NCBI GenBank assembly: GCA_009777845.1
Contig: WRLD01000007.1
Location: 28,761 to 92,760 of the forward strand
Direction: 5' to 3'
Source: Defluviitaleaceae bacterium
GTDB lineage: Bacteria; Bacillota; Clostridia; Lachnospirales; WQUN01
Length of the DNA: 64,000 bases
The first letter of the stretch is position 1. Each line of letters opens with the position of its first letter. Below the pieces are notes generated by a model. The model did not search any database. It worked only from the letters and a program-made list of their open reading frames with translations, and was not told the DNA's origin. The position numbers were made by a program, and so were the translations under genes. Below are positions 10,401-16,173 of this stretch, piece by piece.

Positions 10401-11056
10401 GTGCATGGACAATAATACCAGGCTCAAACGTAACGGTAGTAGGCGTGGCTAACGACGGCTACGATGCGCTCGTCAAGACCTATATGGACTTTGACCTGCC
10501 CGCGGCGTTAAACAACCAGGGTACAGTACAGCTCCGTGTATTCTATAGCGGCGCAAACCTACCGCAAAACGGTAACACCTCACTAAACAATATAGAAATC
10601 CGCGGAACGTCCGCATCTTCACGCACCGTCACCATTAACCTAAACGGCGGTACGCAGTCGGGTACACCAGTAGCACTTACCCAAACAGTACCAAGCGGCG
10701 GCCTAGCCACAGCACCCACAGTAGTACGCGAGGGCTGGATACACAGCGGCTGGACTACTGGCACAGGCGCGGCGTTCAGCTTCAGCACTGGCGTAACCGC
10801 AGACGTAACCGTCACCGCACAATGGCTACGCTTGGGCGCAGTATCGTCTAACGGTACAGGCAGCGTGTCCTCCGCCGATGTAGTATGGCTGGCTCGCTCG
10901 GTTGCAAACCACGCAGGCTTCCCAAGACCTGCGGCAGGTACACCGCAGTTTGACGTAGCCGACATAAACGGCGATGGTCAGTTGAATGCAGCTGATATTA
11001 CTGCACTTATGAGATGGCTTGTTGGGTATGAGCTGTCGGTTTTGAGGGATGTTTGA
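1496..11056 (+). CDS. Giant secreted CotH-kinase/lamin-tail protein with C-terminal dockerin
   Basis: 3186 residues; the ATG at 1496 has GAGGAGA 8 nt upstream. Order of parts: signal peptide (about 1-31); cysteine-rich repeats of the form CDCGLEDCEICNPD (about 68-120); a chitobiase/hexosaminidase C-terminal-like domain (about 130-180, ending FQVDGSAPT); a CotH-type kinase-like region (about 360-870) with FINGEFWGMNN and GDGRWRFIVQDFDNAIF, the latter matching the D-F-D metal-binding region of CotH; then four lamin-tail domains beginning near residues 1223, 1527, 2231 and 2529, each with a SHGFIEL/I core; InlB/Flg_new-like beta repeats between and after them; and a dockerin at the C-terminus (DINGDGQLNAADITALMRWL). 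CotH proteins phosphorylate partner proteins in spore coats, and dockerin-bearing CotH proteins are known from cellulosome bacteria. Its likely site is extracellular, docked to a cohesin such as the upstream gene. Substrate unknown. Two terminators follow. Confidence 0.85.
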   Translation: MVKKATIQRFLALVLAMVMALSSFTSVAVSAEYPSADANEAISLDTTSPPAISVPSEDDTTSPPSLKSCDCLDLCECEECECGREDCELCNPDCDCGLEDCEICNPDCDCGLEDCEICNQMQIIDGMFVGIAPEPILSHLGGVYNSSFNLSISPDPRASTSITRFQVDGSAPTDCGGPRNTATGRCYTPDQYVIYNPTLYPSQDLWWPPECGCSWILGEGVTIPINFDPVWRYYSPMSMHGVGRANPGDWNVPWATRFTPSTAYVSPNNTEANWTAGPATLRHPSESDPNQGQVFSGSDTRPPRGNTRMLRQNLDFNGYYTPSPIYNGRVIRARSFDVQGTPGRMTTQTYIVNVPAANTQGYSSAMSWSDVRIFSIVLDPQDVVHPIRGFYRNWDRGFDNSYNGSWTSNSAGVWTQRTGTMHWVPGNYENWINQIQAGMWDGRTLSGAQAPILAPGATHPGNNNGQGWGLTVNRRPNGSALDMGDQDGSRPLANIEVYSEAAQTTDANRLVNQTARVWTFGNWSRMLPLRSIRVNFNQGAGDVVGVPDLIPNTRRHYYASNERLGNFRHVNLRQSDVEGTDLRDPLSMILSQPLRPTVQNATWTAVFINGEFWGMNNMQAHRHEYLVSQIFNVPTNMVQLEDEGMFMDLMLQHVIHSGTLSTNATTWSGRGVNVDNSTSTSGTRRTALGANGYARTTPSGATHLTKEWYDHLNTIFDMDDLIDNFIVAVHFENWDWVDNNVAMWRTTSVIPGSYGGDGRWRFIVQDFDNAIFHGANNMLDFYTAMTSAACRDKGCGCAQNGDIQRGHATNPRASWTTAQQLTHRGEVFHPNQAGLPMDIMVNNPTYRRAENAARVYRVLLQNPYFRNHFAARYSTYSGTVFHPTRVQSVINDQVTRSSRGGASPVLGRHHRRWGLMTESVELGNGGWGPLLAPWVGTNAQRTASETSRVNLWLGTSTGRWEPHTLRAPNGTVGDPNTGNPPFPTNSRLRSQQNVLFLRASYAAASNDSQNQNAIEHMRHYFSRPTTPSGNTPMPSGLNGTTSGPWYRENVPGPSAGLGSTGANVRISWNVTGGPTGDAADGKVGWLSVGGAEIRRDLFVANDATWPFGGALPSGLGSDFTTFQPGAFSARYLQNMPIEVKASALPGFTFSNFSITGPTGTNAPRVYVGGTLSENGMSITGGQQITSLTNINQSDTIWLIPGTGGTGTSTTGAITVTANFTNAPATAIIHQVYGNGGEGSNAVSHGFIELYNPTSSPINLTGQSLQVQISTEASQASGNAPAWNVFPLSGTLAAGQSYLVVSNRGVNTNADPNEGHVPRYIIPSSQISTDRTWDLEFSNRNMSVALVNGTTALPAVLPQGGAANVYDLVGVVNSIGSDRAYNFWGASAAHSISRQRAVRRVWAGNTPANQRNNYLDFMEVHYGEANRGEIEFYKPQHGARQTFSGTARAVSVVGGAGARVFPTSVRENETVGFNAGRAPIGKVFNGWTATGGVTIVNPNSQNDAYFVSPGGSGAITVTANFADLSVGDSIVINQIFGQGGPSRADDGRPTSENSVSHGFIELRNPTGRNISLGGMSLQIMNDNDGNWRSLTLPNRFVEPGKSFLIVSTDWAITAAAQHSTGHVPRLILTDWDFEWSQRFSNSAMSVALVTGTSSLPNEMNPAAWNRVLDMVGARNSSSNNMRHFLGEAPAESISRQRAVRRVANTMNNVDDFIEVDYRLTGTTDAQLEQLRPRHHGAPGASQSVTIVGGGMIGSGAAPSQNVGLYETVSIYAGWNGPSNFVRWSVLEGDVTLADPLSPETTFGMGSSPVVIRAIWDDEDIEIVHTSDPYDIVFEYVPPPSPYIFDLQEHLAPLPNGDITNGTSHLIRTHEEAIVLTVGGSGTSRNVTVQRNVVNATRGIVLRNVPFQAGDVLEVRGNVIQVAASNNMRLQPNGSPITTVVPVNNDEPNANVGIAQRTGGGNAQTGAFTLTYTIPAAIAPQLAANGIRIIINSSSGAAATGTFRIDDMTVLRPSLMGASEDEAVISGFSLVDESGEVVYSTNDVSYDEDGQIVTGFAEYSISPSTVPGVYPNLPIETSTLFTTLPTVLADGVALPVSRYNWYISDFGGSFLSPTVVTFNATNTAIRSSLGGTARVRYQVLGESTVVDPGRSNLAVSGGTSSPNSTSIEVGSTVTLTANTPPTGQVFSHWSVVSGPTGFTIRDSHKATGAYFNMPNADVSVTANFTSQTLNSAIPIVINQIYGSGGQGENSVSHGFIELRNPTGSAVQVHGYSLQIANGPAATSWTVIPIPNMTMAANSSYLIVSTAWSKTSVSDGHIPRLILSNWDLPTEVQFNNNNMSVALVSGATPLTAQVEWSRVVDLVGVYNDMPDDTLFYLGSGPARQISRQVASRRISGNTRNNAADFEPIDYRLPTGDTTPNVDKSANGINNTRFNVVRPRSSAGDLTPRAVNVNSEGAGARSNPASVVQGATATLYAGAPLANRVFTNFTSTGITITNSTNGSAATFVTPAGSGAINVNANWSNFNTSMMAPQSLVVTQVYGNGGTADGNAVSHGFIEIYNPTNANIALGGKSVQVQMNGVDGRTGDNTVAPAWQVITLPAGNLAPSSSFLIVSDKGITPDARHVINPSSIDFTTPITFSNRNISVAIVNNTTQLPDILNQAAYGNIADLVGVINEQPTTGVEQRDRLYAFLGSVAAERVSRSEAARRTWVSGALVNTRNNGNDFQSVRYADDAEGMTNAEVDVYRPRGRNDSPWTTNIAMYEVTTTGTPAVISPSGPQMGGRAMSIVVTAPTGQRFSGGAGDVVQVMGAGLTVTLVIDADRRSATGEFSMPSANVVLNVNPPLEALPPLLAEFTVTNTVHGSVGTGAGSSFAATTGAGTLTAWSNGSQIQIGTHGAGATAGTARTPIVINNAAIGTAGWRGASTAADVGNATAYQVQFNATGFSNLTLSASQKSTGSGPLAFQLAYRTNTTGAWTIIPGSNVTVVGVANDGYDALVKTYMDFDLPAALNNQGTVQLRVFYSGANLPQNGNTSLNNIEIRGTSASSRTVTINLNGGTQSGTPVALTQTVPSGGLATAPTVVREGWIHSGWTTGTGAAFSFSTGVTADVTVTAQWLRLGAVSSNGTGSVSSADVVWLARSVANHAGFPRPAAGTPQFDVADINGDGQLNAADITALMRWLVGYELSVLRDV

Positions 11057-11083
11057 GTAAAGTAGAAGTAGAGTAAACAAAAA

Positions 11084-11109
11084 AGAGAGCCGAAAGGCTC
11101 TCTTTTTTT
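11084..11109 (+). terminator. Intrinsic terminator after the CotH/dockerin gene
   Basis: AGAGAGCC (11084-11091), loop GAAA, GGCTCTCT, then a T run. It lies 28 bp after the stop codon. The A-rich left side means it could also work on the other strand. Confidence 0.9.
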
Positions 11110-11139
11110 GGGGGATAGTTCCTTTTTGGTGAGTGTTTG

Positions 11140-11168
11140 TTGGTGGGAATGTCGTCACGAGCGTTTAC
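11140..11168. repeat. Family D repeat fragment
   Basis: TTGGTGGGAATGTCGTCACG is the reverse complement of the family D core (CGTGACGACATTCCCACCAA) seen complete near 12013 and 56448. Confidence 0.6.
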
Positions 11169-11192
11169 AGTTCGTGAGTGAATGAATTAAAA

Positions 11193-11218
11193 AGAGAGCC
11201 TTACGGCTCTCTTTTTTT
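11193..11218 (+). terminator. Second, near-identical intrinsic terminator
   Basis: AGAGAGCC, loop TTAC, GGCTCTCT and a T run. The stem and T tract are the same as in the terminator 109 bp upstream; only the loop differs, so this looks like a local duplication with a family D fragment between the copies. Confidence 0.85.
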
Positions 11219-11239
11219 GTTTACTCTTTTTAAAGGCAA

Positions 11240-11378
11240 TGGGACACGGATTTTACAGATTTTCGCACATTTAATTATTGGATTTAACGCGGATTGAGCG
11301 GATTTACGCAGATTTGCACGGATTTTATCCGCGTAAATTCGCTAAATCCGCGTAATCCGTGTAAATCCACGCCCCACA
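11240..11378. repeat. Family A intergenic repeat
   Basis: Repeated GGATTTTACAG, GGATTTACGC and GCACGGATTT units on the left and their complements (AAATTCGCTAAATCCGCG...) on the right. It fills the space between the terminators and the AbrB/RelE operon. Confidence 0.75.
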
Positions 11379-11400
11379 ATTACCACCACACCAAAAAACA

Positions 11401-11430
11401 TTGATTTTTCCGAAATAATAGCATATGCTA
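11401..11430 (+). promoter_or_regulatory. Promoter and palindromic operator candidate of the AbrB/RelE operon
   Basis: TTGATT (11401-11406) and TATGCT (11424-11429) are separated by 17 bp. The -10 box lies inside a perfect 12 bp palindrome, TAGCATATGCTA (11419-11430). AbrB-fold antitoxins usually repress their own promoter by binding such a palindrome, so this is the likely operator (inference). Confidence 0.6.
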
Positions 11431-11473
11431 CAAAAGTAAGAATTTCCGAAACGCACCGAAAGGAGTATTCATT

Positions 11474-11743
11474 ATGACTATTGAAATGCGTTCCAAATCG
11501 CAGGTAACAATACCGCGAGAGGTTGTGTCCGAGCTTAGCCTTTCTGAAGGCGATAAATTTGATGTTCGTGTTAAGAACGGAACAATATTCTTGATTCCCG
11601 TGGCAGTATATCCCAAAAGCTATGTTTCCGCACTTGAGAAAGCCGCAGGTGATGCGGTCAACGCCTACAGGCGCGGGGAGCTTACCGCATACGATAATGC
11701 CCAAGAGCTAATAGCGGCACTGCACGCAGAGGTTGACGAATAA
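11474..11743 (+). CDS. SpoVT/AbrB-family antitoxin
   Basis: 89 residues, ATG at 11474 with AAAGGAG 8 nt upstream. The N-terminal half is a swapped-hairpin AbrB DNA-binding domain (MRSKSQVTIPREVVSELSL, then EGDKFDVRVKNGTIFLIP). The C-terminal half (AYRRGELTAYDNAQELIAAL) resembles toxin-neutralising tails in other antitoxins. The stop overlaps the toxin start by one base (TAATG), so the two proteins are made in a coupled way. Expected role: bind and inactivate the RelE-like toxin and repress the operon. Alternative: a lone transition-state regulator, unlikely given the coupled partner. Confidence 0.9.
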   Translation: MTIEMRSKSQVTIPREVVSELSLSEGDKFDVRVKNGTIFLIPVAVYPKSYVSALEKAAGDAVNAYRRGELTAYDNAQELIAALHAEVDE

Positions 11744-12006
11744 TGTTTCGATTGATACCCGACAAGCACTTTTTTAGGAGCTATAAAAAATTGCCGCTAT
11801 CACTGCAAGTGCAAATCGACAATAAACTTATTCGCCTAGCAAAAGACCCCTCCCACCCATCATTGCGAACAAAACGCATACAGGGAACTCAGCGGCTCTA
11901 CGAGTCGAGCGTCAATATGGACGTTCGGCTTATTTGGCATTATGAAGAAGGTCAATTGATTGTCTTGCTCGATGTCGGACATCACGACATTCTCAATCAG
12001 TATTAG
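11743..12006 (+). CDS. RelE/ParE-superfamily toxin
   Basis: 87 residues, overlapping the antitoxin by one base. The fold pattern is RelE-like: FRLIPDKHFFRSYKKLP at the N-terminus, a helix with KLIRLAKDPSHPSLRTKRIQG, then the beta strands YESSVNMDVRLIWHYEEG and VLLDVGHHDILNQY. The final GHHDILNQY resembles the conserved end of YafQ/RelE relatives, which cut ribosome-bound mRNA. It is full length for this family and seems intact. Substrate specificity (mRNA endonuclease or gyrase inhibition) cannot be settled from sequence alone. Confidence 0.85.
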   Translation: MFRLIPDKHFFRSYKKLPLSLQVQIDNKLIRLAKDPSHPSLRTKRIQGTQRLYESSVNMDVRLIWHYEEGQLIVLLDVGHHDILNQY

Positions 12007-12012
12007 CATTAA

Positions 12013-12111
12013 GCTATAAAGGCTCGTGACGAAATTCCCACCAAGTTGATGTTTTGCGTTTAACGCAAAACATCAACGAGCACAGCGGTGAAAAGGGGCT
12101 ATGCCCCCCCT
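12013..12111. repeat. Family D repeat, complete copy
   Basis: AAAGGCTCGTGACGAAATTC, CCACCAAGTTGATG, a perfect inverted repeat TTTTGCGTTTAACGCAAAA, then CACAGCGGTGAAAAGGGGC and TATGCCCC. It follows the RelE-like gene by a few bases. Its right end overlaps the last codons and stop codon of ccdA on the opposite strand, so the repeat is a bidirectional 3' boundary. Confidence 0.8.
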
Positions 12112-12836
12112 GCAAATAGTGCCAAATACCGCCCCATCAACCCCGAAGCAATCAAAACCCCAGTGATAATAAGCAACACGCCCGAAGCGAAGTTGATTTT
12201 TTTGTAGTTGCGTTTAATGATGTCGAACGCGCCCTTTAGCTGTGCCATAAGAACCGCGCTGATGACAAACGGAAGCGCAAGCCCTGCGGAGTAGACAAGC
12301 AGCATTAGCGCGCCGTGCAGAGTGCCGCCGCGCGAAGCCGCTTTCATTAACGCCGCGCCAAGAAACGAGCCAACGCAGGGCGACCACCCGATGGCAAAAA
12401 TAATGCCAAAAAGTATGGAGGCCGCGCCGCGCGGCGTTTTCCGTTGTTCCTCGCAAGCGGCGTGGCGCGACATTCCGCCGTGGCCAAGGGCGGCGTAGCC
12501 GTGCGAAAAGCTCATGTATTTCGCAAAAGGGCTGGCGGAGAGCGTTATGTTAATTACGCCCATAAAATTTAAACCGAGTACAACCAAAAAAATGCCCGAA
12601 ACGGCGTTCAACAGCACGGTGTACTTAAAAAGCACCGAGCCGACAGTGCCTGCGAACGCGCCAAGCAAAACAAACACAAGCGTAAAGCCGCAAACAAAGC
12701 CGAGCGAGCTTTTTAGCGCGGCGAATTTGTCCGACCTGCCCGCCGCGAAAAAAGAGATATACACAGGCAGCAACGGCAGCAAGCACGGCGATATAAAAGT
12801 AATAAAGCCCTCTAAAAATAAAAGTAAGTATATCAA
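12099..12836 (-). CDS. ccdA: CcdA-type thiol-disulfide electron transporter
   Basis: 245 residues with six predicted membrane helices. Cys18 in [11 protein letters not shown] and Cys154 in [11 protein letters not shown] are the paired redox cysteines of the CcdA/DsbD family, which carry electrons from cytoplasmic thioredoxin across the membrane. Start is TTG at 12836, with GAGG 7 nt upstream, overlapping the stop of the ispD-rnhA gene; no nearby in-frame ATG precedes the first helix. The stretch after helix 3 (about residues 115-137) is unusually hydrophilic for the family. The last codons (GCA GGG GGG GCA TAG) come from the family D repeat, so the C-terminus has been set by the repeat. No thioredoxin-like partner is adjacent. 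Confidence 0.85.
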   Translation of the reverse strand: MIYLLLFLEGFITFISPCLLPLLPVYISFFAAGRSDKFAALKSSLGFVCGFTLVFVLLGAFAGTVGSVLFKYTVLLNAVSGIFLVVLGLNFMGVINITLSASPFAKYMSFSHGYAALGHGGMSRHAACEEQRKTPRGAASILFGIIFAIGWSPCVGSFLGAALMKAASRGGTLHGALMLLVYSAGLALPFVISAVLMAQLKGAFDIIKRNYKKINFASGVLLIITGVLIASGLMGRYLALFAGGA

Positions 12837-14143
12837 AGGATAGCCTCAATCCCCTCACGCGCAAGCTCGTCGCACCGTTCGTTATTTGGGTCGCCTGCGT
12901 GACCCTTTACCCAGTGGAATTTTACGCTGTGCTTTTCAAGAATTAGTAACATTCTAGCCCATAAATCGGGATTTAATGCAGGCTCTTTTTTATTTCGTTG
13001 CCAGTTGTTTTTTTGCCAACGCACCGCCCAGCCCTTTTCGATTGCGTCCACTACATAGCGCGAGTCCGTAAAAAGCTCGACCTCGCACGGTTCTTTCAGC
13101 AATTCGAGCGCTTTGATTACGGCGAGCATTTCCATGCGGTTGTTTGTGGTTTCCTTTTCACCGCCAGAAATTTCCTTTCGGCGACCCCCGAAAATCAACA
13201 CCGCGCCATAGCCGCCCGGCCCAGGATTGCCAGAACACGCACCGTCCGTGTAGATTGTTACTTTTTTTGAATGGCTTCGAGGCGGTGTTTCCACAATATG
13301 GCAGTCTGGCAAAGCCCCCGAAGCCCCCTCGTGTTCTTGGAAGCTGTCAAGGTTTCGGGGCGACATTCCCACAACAGAACGGTCTGAAGAATCGGGCAAA
13401 GCCCCCGAAGCCCCCTCGCTTTCTTGGAAGCTATCAAGGCTACGAGGCGACATTCCCACCAAAGAACAGTCGGAGGAAAGAGGTAACACCTCTGCCAATT
13501 TCAAATCAATAGGCGTGGTGATTTTTATGTTGAACTGGCTCGATTTTACGATATACACGTCCGCCCCGTTCCGCTCGACCAACATGCTATCGTCCGTGGC
13601 GGTAGCCAAAACGCCGTCCGCCTCGGCGGCGGCGTACGCGCGTAGCAGCGTTTCGTATGTAAAGCCCTGCGGCGTTTGTGCCTGCCAAAGTGCGGCGCGG
13701 TCGGGAGTGGCGGTTATTTTGCCGTGCGAGTCGGCTATTTTTATGGTGTCGCTCACTGGCGAGCAGGCTACCGCCGCGCCGTGCTTTTGGGCGGCGTTTG
13801 CTACGCTTAGTATCGTTTCCCTGCATACAAATGGTCGCACGCTGTCGTGTACTAGGACAATTTCCGTGTCGCCGTCCAAGGCCTTCAACGCACAAAAAAC
13901 GCTCTCCGCGCGTGTCGCGCCGCCTAGCACAGTCCGCACCTTTGGTACATTGTAGCTTGCCACTTGAGCTTGATAATCTTCGCTAACGGCTATCACGATT
14001 TCCTTTACGCTTTCAAGCACGGAAAAAAGAGCGAGCGTGCGTTTTAGAATAGGCTCGCCGTTTAAAAGCAGGTACTGCTTTGGCGTTTCGCCGCCAAGGC
14101 GCAGCCCTGCACCTGCGGCAGGGATTATGACGGAAATTCTCAT
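12833..14143 (-). CDS. Fused IspD (MEP cytidylyltransferase) and RNase HI
   Basis: 436 residues from the ATG at 14143 (AAGGAG 7 nt upstream; a TTG two codons earlier is too close to it). Residues 1-220 are IspD, the third step of MEP isoprenoid synthesis: [14 protein letters not shown] nucleotide loop, [15 protein letters not shown] and the final IKITTPIDL. Residues 293-436 are RNase HI with the complete catalytic set D300 (YTDGACSG), E338 (NNRMEM), D360 (FTDSR) and D425 (NERCDELA), and the VKGHAG loop. The linker (221-292) contains a 29-residue unit present twice, encoded by sequence resembling family D. I know of no biochemical reason to couple these activities; an accidental fusion that kept both enzymes is the simplest reading. 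The stop overlaps the ccdA start. Confidence 0.85.
   Translation of the reverse strand: MRISVIIPAAGAGLRLGGETPKQYLLLNGEPILKRTLALFSVLESVKEIVIAVSEDYQAQVASYNVPKVRTVLGGATRAESVFCALKALDGDTEIVLVHDSVRPFVCRETILSVANAAQKHGAAVACSPVSDTIKIADSHGKITATPDRAALWQAQTPQGFTYETLLRAYAAAEADGVLATATDDSMLVERNGADVYIVKSSQFNIKITTPIDLKLAEVLPLSSDCSLVGMSPRSLDSFQESEGASGALPDSSDRSVVGMSPRNLDSFQEHEGASGALPDCHIVETPPRSHSKKVTIYTDGACSGNPGPGGYGAVLIFGGRRKEISGGEKETTNNRMEMLAVIKALELLKEPCEVELFTDSRYVVDAIEKGWAVRWQKNNWQRNKKEPALNPDLWARMLLILEKHSVKFHWVKGHAGDPNNERCDELAREGIEAIL
13304..13477 (-). repeat. Two tandem 87 bp units inside the IspD-RNase HI gene
   Basis: Each unit encodes SSD-(C/R)-S-(L/V)-VGMSPR-(S/N)-LDSFQE-(S/H)-EGASGALPD. On the plus strand each has CGAGGCGACATTCCCACCA or CGGGGCGACATTCCCACAAC, similar to the family D core (CGTGACGACATTCCCACCAA), and a GGGGCTTTGCC-like segment. 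Being a multiple of three, the units keep the frame open. Confidence 0.8.
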
Positions 14144-14154
14144 ATACAAGCTCC

Positions 14155-14754
14155 TTAATAAACCACGACCACCTTATCGGGGTACACCAACGCAGGTGTA
14201 CTGGCAGTAATCATATCCACCCACACAAATAGTTCCATGCCATGCACTATATCGCTTGGCGAAAGAATACCGTGAAACGGGTCAAAAATCAAGGTTTCGG
14301 GCGTAAGCGTAACGCGGTATTTGCCGTCCGCGCTCAAAAAGGCGGTGTCGCTGTAGCCCGCGCTTATGCTCTCGCTCACCTCTACCGTGAACGCGGCGGC
14401 ATCGTCGTCGTCCCAGTTTAGCCACGCCGCAACGGCAGGAAAAGGCTCGCCCCCGCCGATTTCGTAAGCCACGCGCAGGGCGGTGTCCTCGCGTATGCTT
14501 TGCGAAAGCACTCGAAAGCCAGTACGCAAATCATAAATAGGCGCGCGCGCGATATTTACAAGCACGTTGGAAAAATCGCTCACCGTCAAAGGCTCGCCGT
14601 CTATATGCAGAATATCGCCGTGGATATTTATTACATAGCCGATTGTTTCGCCGACGTTTTCGCCTGTCGTGTTCACATTAACATCATAGGCAAATACTGT
14701 CAAACCCGAAAATAAAATAATTATGGGAAACGCGAATTTTACGAAAATTTTCAT
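14155..14754 (-). CDS. Unknown secreted protein
   Basis: 199 residues; ATG at 14754 with AAGGAG 9 nt upstream. Residues 1-22 are a signal peptide ([22 protein letters not shown]). The mature part has no family I recognise. It is rich in short beta-strand patterns ([39 protein letters not shown]), as in small beta-barrel or OB-like secreted proteins. It ends 12 bp before the ispD-rnhA start, so both are probably in one operon with ccdA. Function unknown. Confidence 0.7.
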   Translation of the reverse strand: MKIFVKFAFPIIILFSGLTVFAYDVNVNTTGENVGETIGYVINIHGDILHIDGEPLTVSDFSNVLVNIARAPIYDLRTGFRVLSQSIREDTALRVAYEIGGGEPFPAVAAWLNWDDDDAAAFTVEVSESISAGYSDTAFLSADGKYRVTLTPETLIFDPFHGILSPSDIVHGMELFVWVDMITASTPALVYPDKVVVVY

Positions 14755-14884
14755 ACGCCAGCTCCTTTTGGTCTACGCCCTTGCTATACCATTCTTTATT
14801 TTCTCACAGATATGTAAAAATATTCATATTTTTTTCCGAACGAAAATACATATGAAATAAGTACCCACACGGAGGAGGTAATTT

Positions 14885-15610
14885 TTGCGAGTACCTTATA
14901 GACGTGTAATGCCGTCACGGCTTAATTCTCATACGAATCAAGGGGCTGGCGTTGTTTATGGCGGCAATCATGGGCGCGAATCAACCTATAGGGCTAGCCG
15001 TGAATCAACCTATGGGGCTAGCCGTGAATCCGCCCGAGCAACCCGAATCACCCGAGCCACCACGGAAAACAACCCAACAAGCCTAGAAACAATCATTTTG
15101 CAGAGCATAGCGAGCGGAATTTTATTGATAGGGATATTAGCCATTAGTATGTTAAATATCGCGCCGACAGTGACCTTGCGTGACGGCTTGCGTGAGGTTT
15201 TGTCGGGCGCGGTTACGCCGCAGGAATTAGTTAGCGAGGTGAGGAGCTTTAGCGAGGGTATTTTGAACCGCGGGCAAGAGCCGCTTGGTATGCCTGCAAA
15301 TAATCCTGCAAGCCTCGCAAACCCTGCAAGCCTCGCAAACCTTGCAAGCCCTGCAAACCCCACAAACCCCACAAACCCCACAAACCCAACAAACCCCACA
15401 AACCCCACAAACCCTGCAAACCCAACAAACGCAACAAACCCAACAAACCTAATAAACCCAACAAACCCCACCAACCCAACAAACCCAACAAACCCCACAT
15501 CACCCCAACCCCACTCCGACCCCATTCCCAACCTACCACTAACAGCGGAGAATGAACCCCCAAAGCCGCAAGCTCCGGGGCTATCAATGTCCTCGGAGCT
15601 ATGGGACTAG
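14885..15610 (+). CDS. SpoIVFA-like protein, N-terminal membrane part
   Basis: 241 residues from TTG at 14885, chosen because GGAGGAGG lies 6 nt upstream. It has a basic, repetitive cytoplasmic start (RESTYRAS/RESTYGAS copies, residues 31-48), one membrane helix (about 69-92) and a low-complexity tail of NPA, NPT and SLA triplets (about 139-205). The next frame, overlapping by 10 bp, encodes an M23 peptidase domain that has no signal or membrane segment and also starts with a low-complexity run. Together they match one SpoIVFA-like protein (helix, linker, M23), with SpoIVFB next, so I read them as one gene split by a frameshift near 15600, or as two coupled genes. Confidence 0.6.
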   Translation: MRVPYRRVMPSRLNSHTNQGAGVVYGGNHGRESTYRASRESTYGASRESARATRITRATTENNPTSLETIILQSIASGILLIGILAISMLNIAPTVTLRDGLREVLSGAVTPQELVSEVRSFSEGILNRGQEPLGMPANNPASLANPASLANLASPANPTNPTNPTNPTNPTNPTNPANPTNATNPTNLINPTNPTNPTNPTNPTSPQPHSDPIPNLPLTAENEPPKPQAPGLSMSSELWD

Positions 15611-16173
15611 CCGACAACACACCAATCAATCAGACAATTCTCAACCAAGCAATTCCAAGTCAAGCAATCCCAAGTCAATCAATTCCCAGTCAATCAATTC
15701 CCAGTCAGACAGTTCCCAATCAGGCAACCCCCAACCAACCAACCCCCAACCAACCACCCCCCACCCAACCAACCCACCCCCCACCCCCCACATGGCTAAC
15801 CCCAGTAGACGGCCGTCTTTCCTCGCCATCGGGTACAAGACACAATCCGCTTACAGGCAAGCAGGAATTTCACGACGGCATAGACATCGCCGTGCCAGTA
15901 GGCACGCGCATTTTCGCGCCGCGGGCAGGCGAGGTAATCGCGGCGGGCTACATGGGAGGTTATGGAAATTATATGGAAATTTCTCACGAAAATGGATATA
16001 TTTCCTTTTATGGGCATTTGAGCCGCGCCGTGGCAGAGGTCGGCGCAAGCGTGGGGCAGGGCGCGTATATAGCAGATTCTGGCAATTCGGGGCGTTCGAC
16101 AGGCCCGCATCTACATTTTGGCATATTCAAGGACGGACAATTTGTAGACCCGCTCACGAGAATAAGCCCATGA
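15601..16173 (+). CDS. M23 (LytM-like) peptidase domain, SpoIVFA-like C-terminal part
   Basis: 190 residues in the frame open from ATG 15601; this ATG has no convincing ribosome-binding site. Residues 10-60 are IPSQ/PNQP repeats, residues 66-190 an M23 domain. The metal ligands are present: H91 and D95 (FHDGIDI), H139 (YGHL) and H170-x-H172 (GPHLHFG). In sporulating bacteria SpoIVFA holds the intramembrane protease SpoIVFB inactive in the outer forespore membrane; the gene for a SpoIVFB-like protease overlaps this stop codon (ATGA). Without the upstream ORF this half would stay in the cytoplasm, which supports a split gene or a real frameshift. Alternative: a stand-alone cell-wall endopeptidase. 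Confidence 0.7.
   Translation: MGLADNTPINQTILNQAIPSQAIPSQSIPSQSIPSQTVPNQATPNQPTPNQPPPTQPTHPPPPTWLTPVDGRLSSPSGTRHNPLTGKQEFHDGIDIAVPVGTRIFAPRAGEVIAAGYMGGYGNYMEISHENGYISFYGHLSRAVAEVGASVGQGAYIADSGNSGRSTGPHLHFGIFKDGQFVDPLTRISP

Noticed and set aside
15249..15629. Minus-strand Gly/Leu-rich ORFs over the NPT repeats
   Set aside because: Pure shadows of the simple repeat; no start signal.
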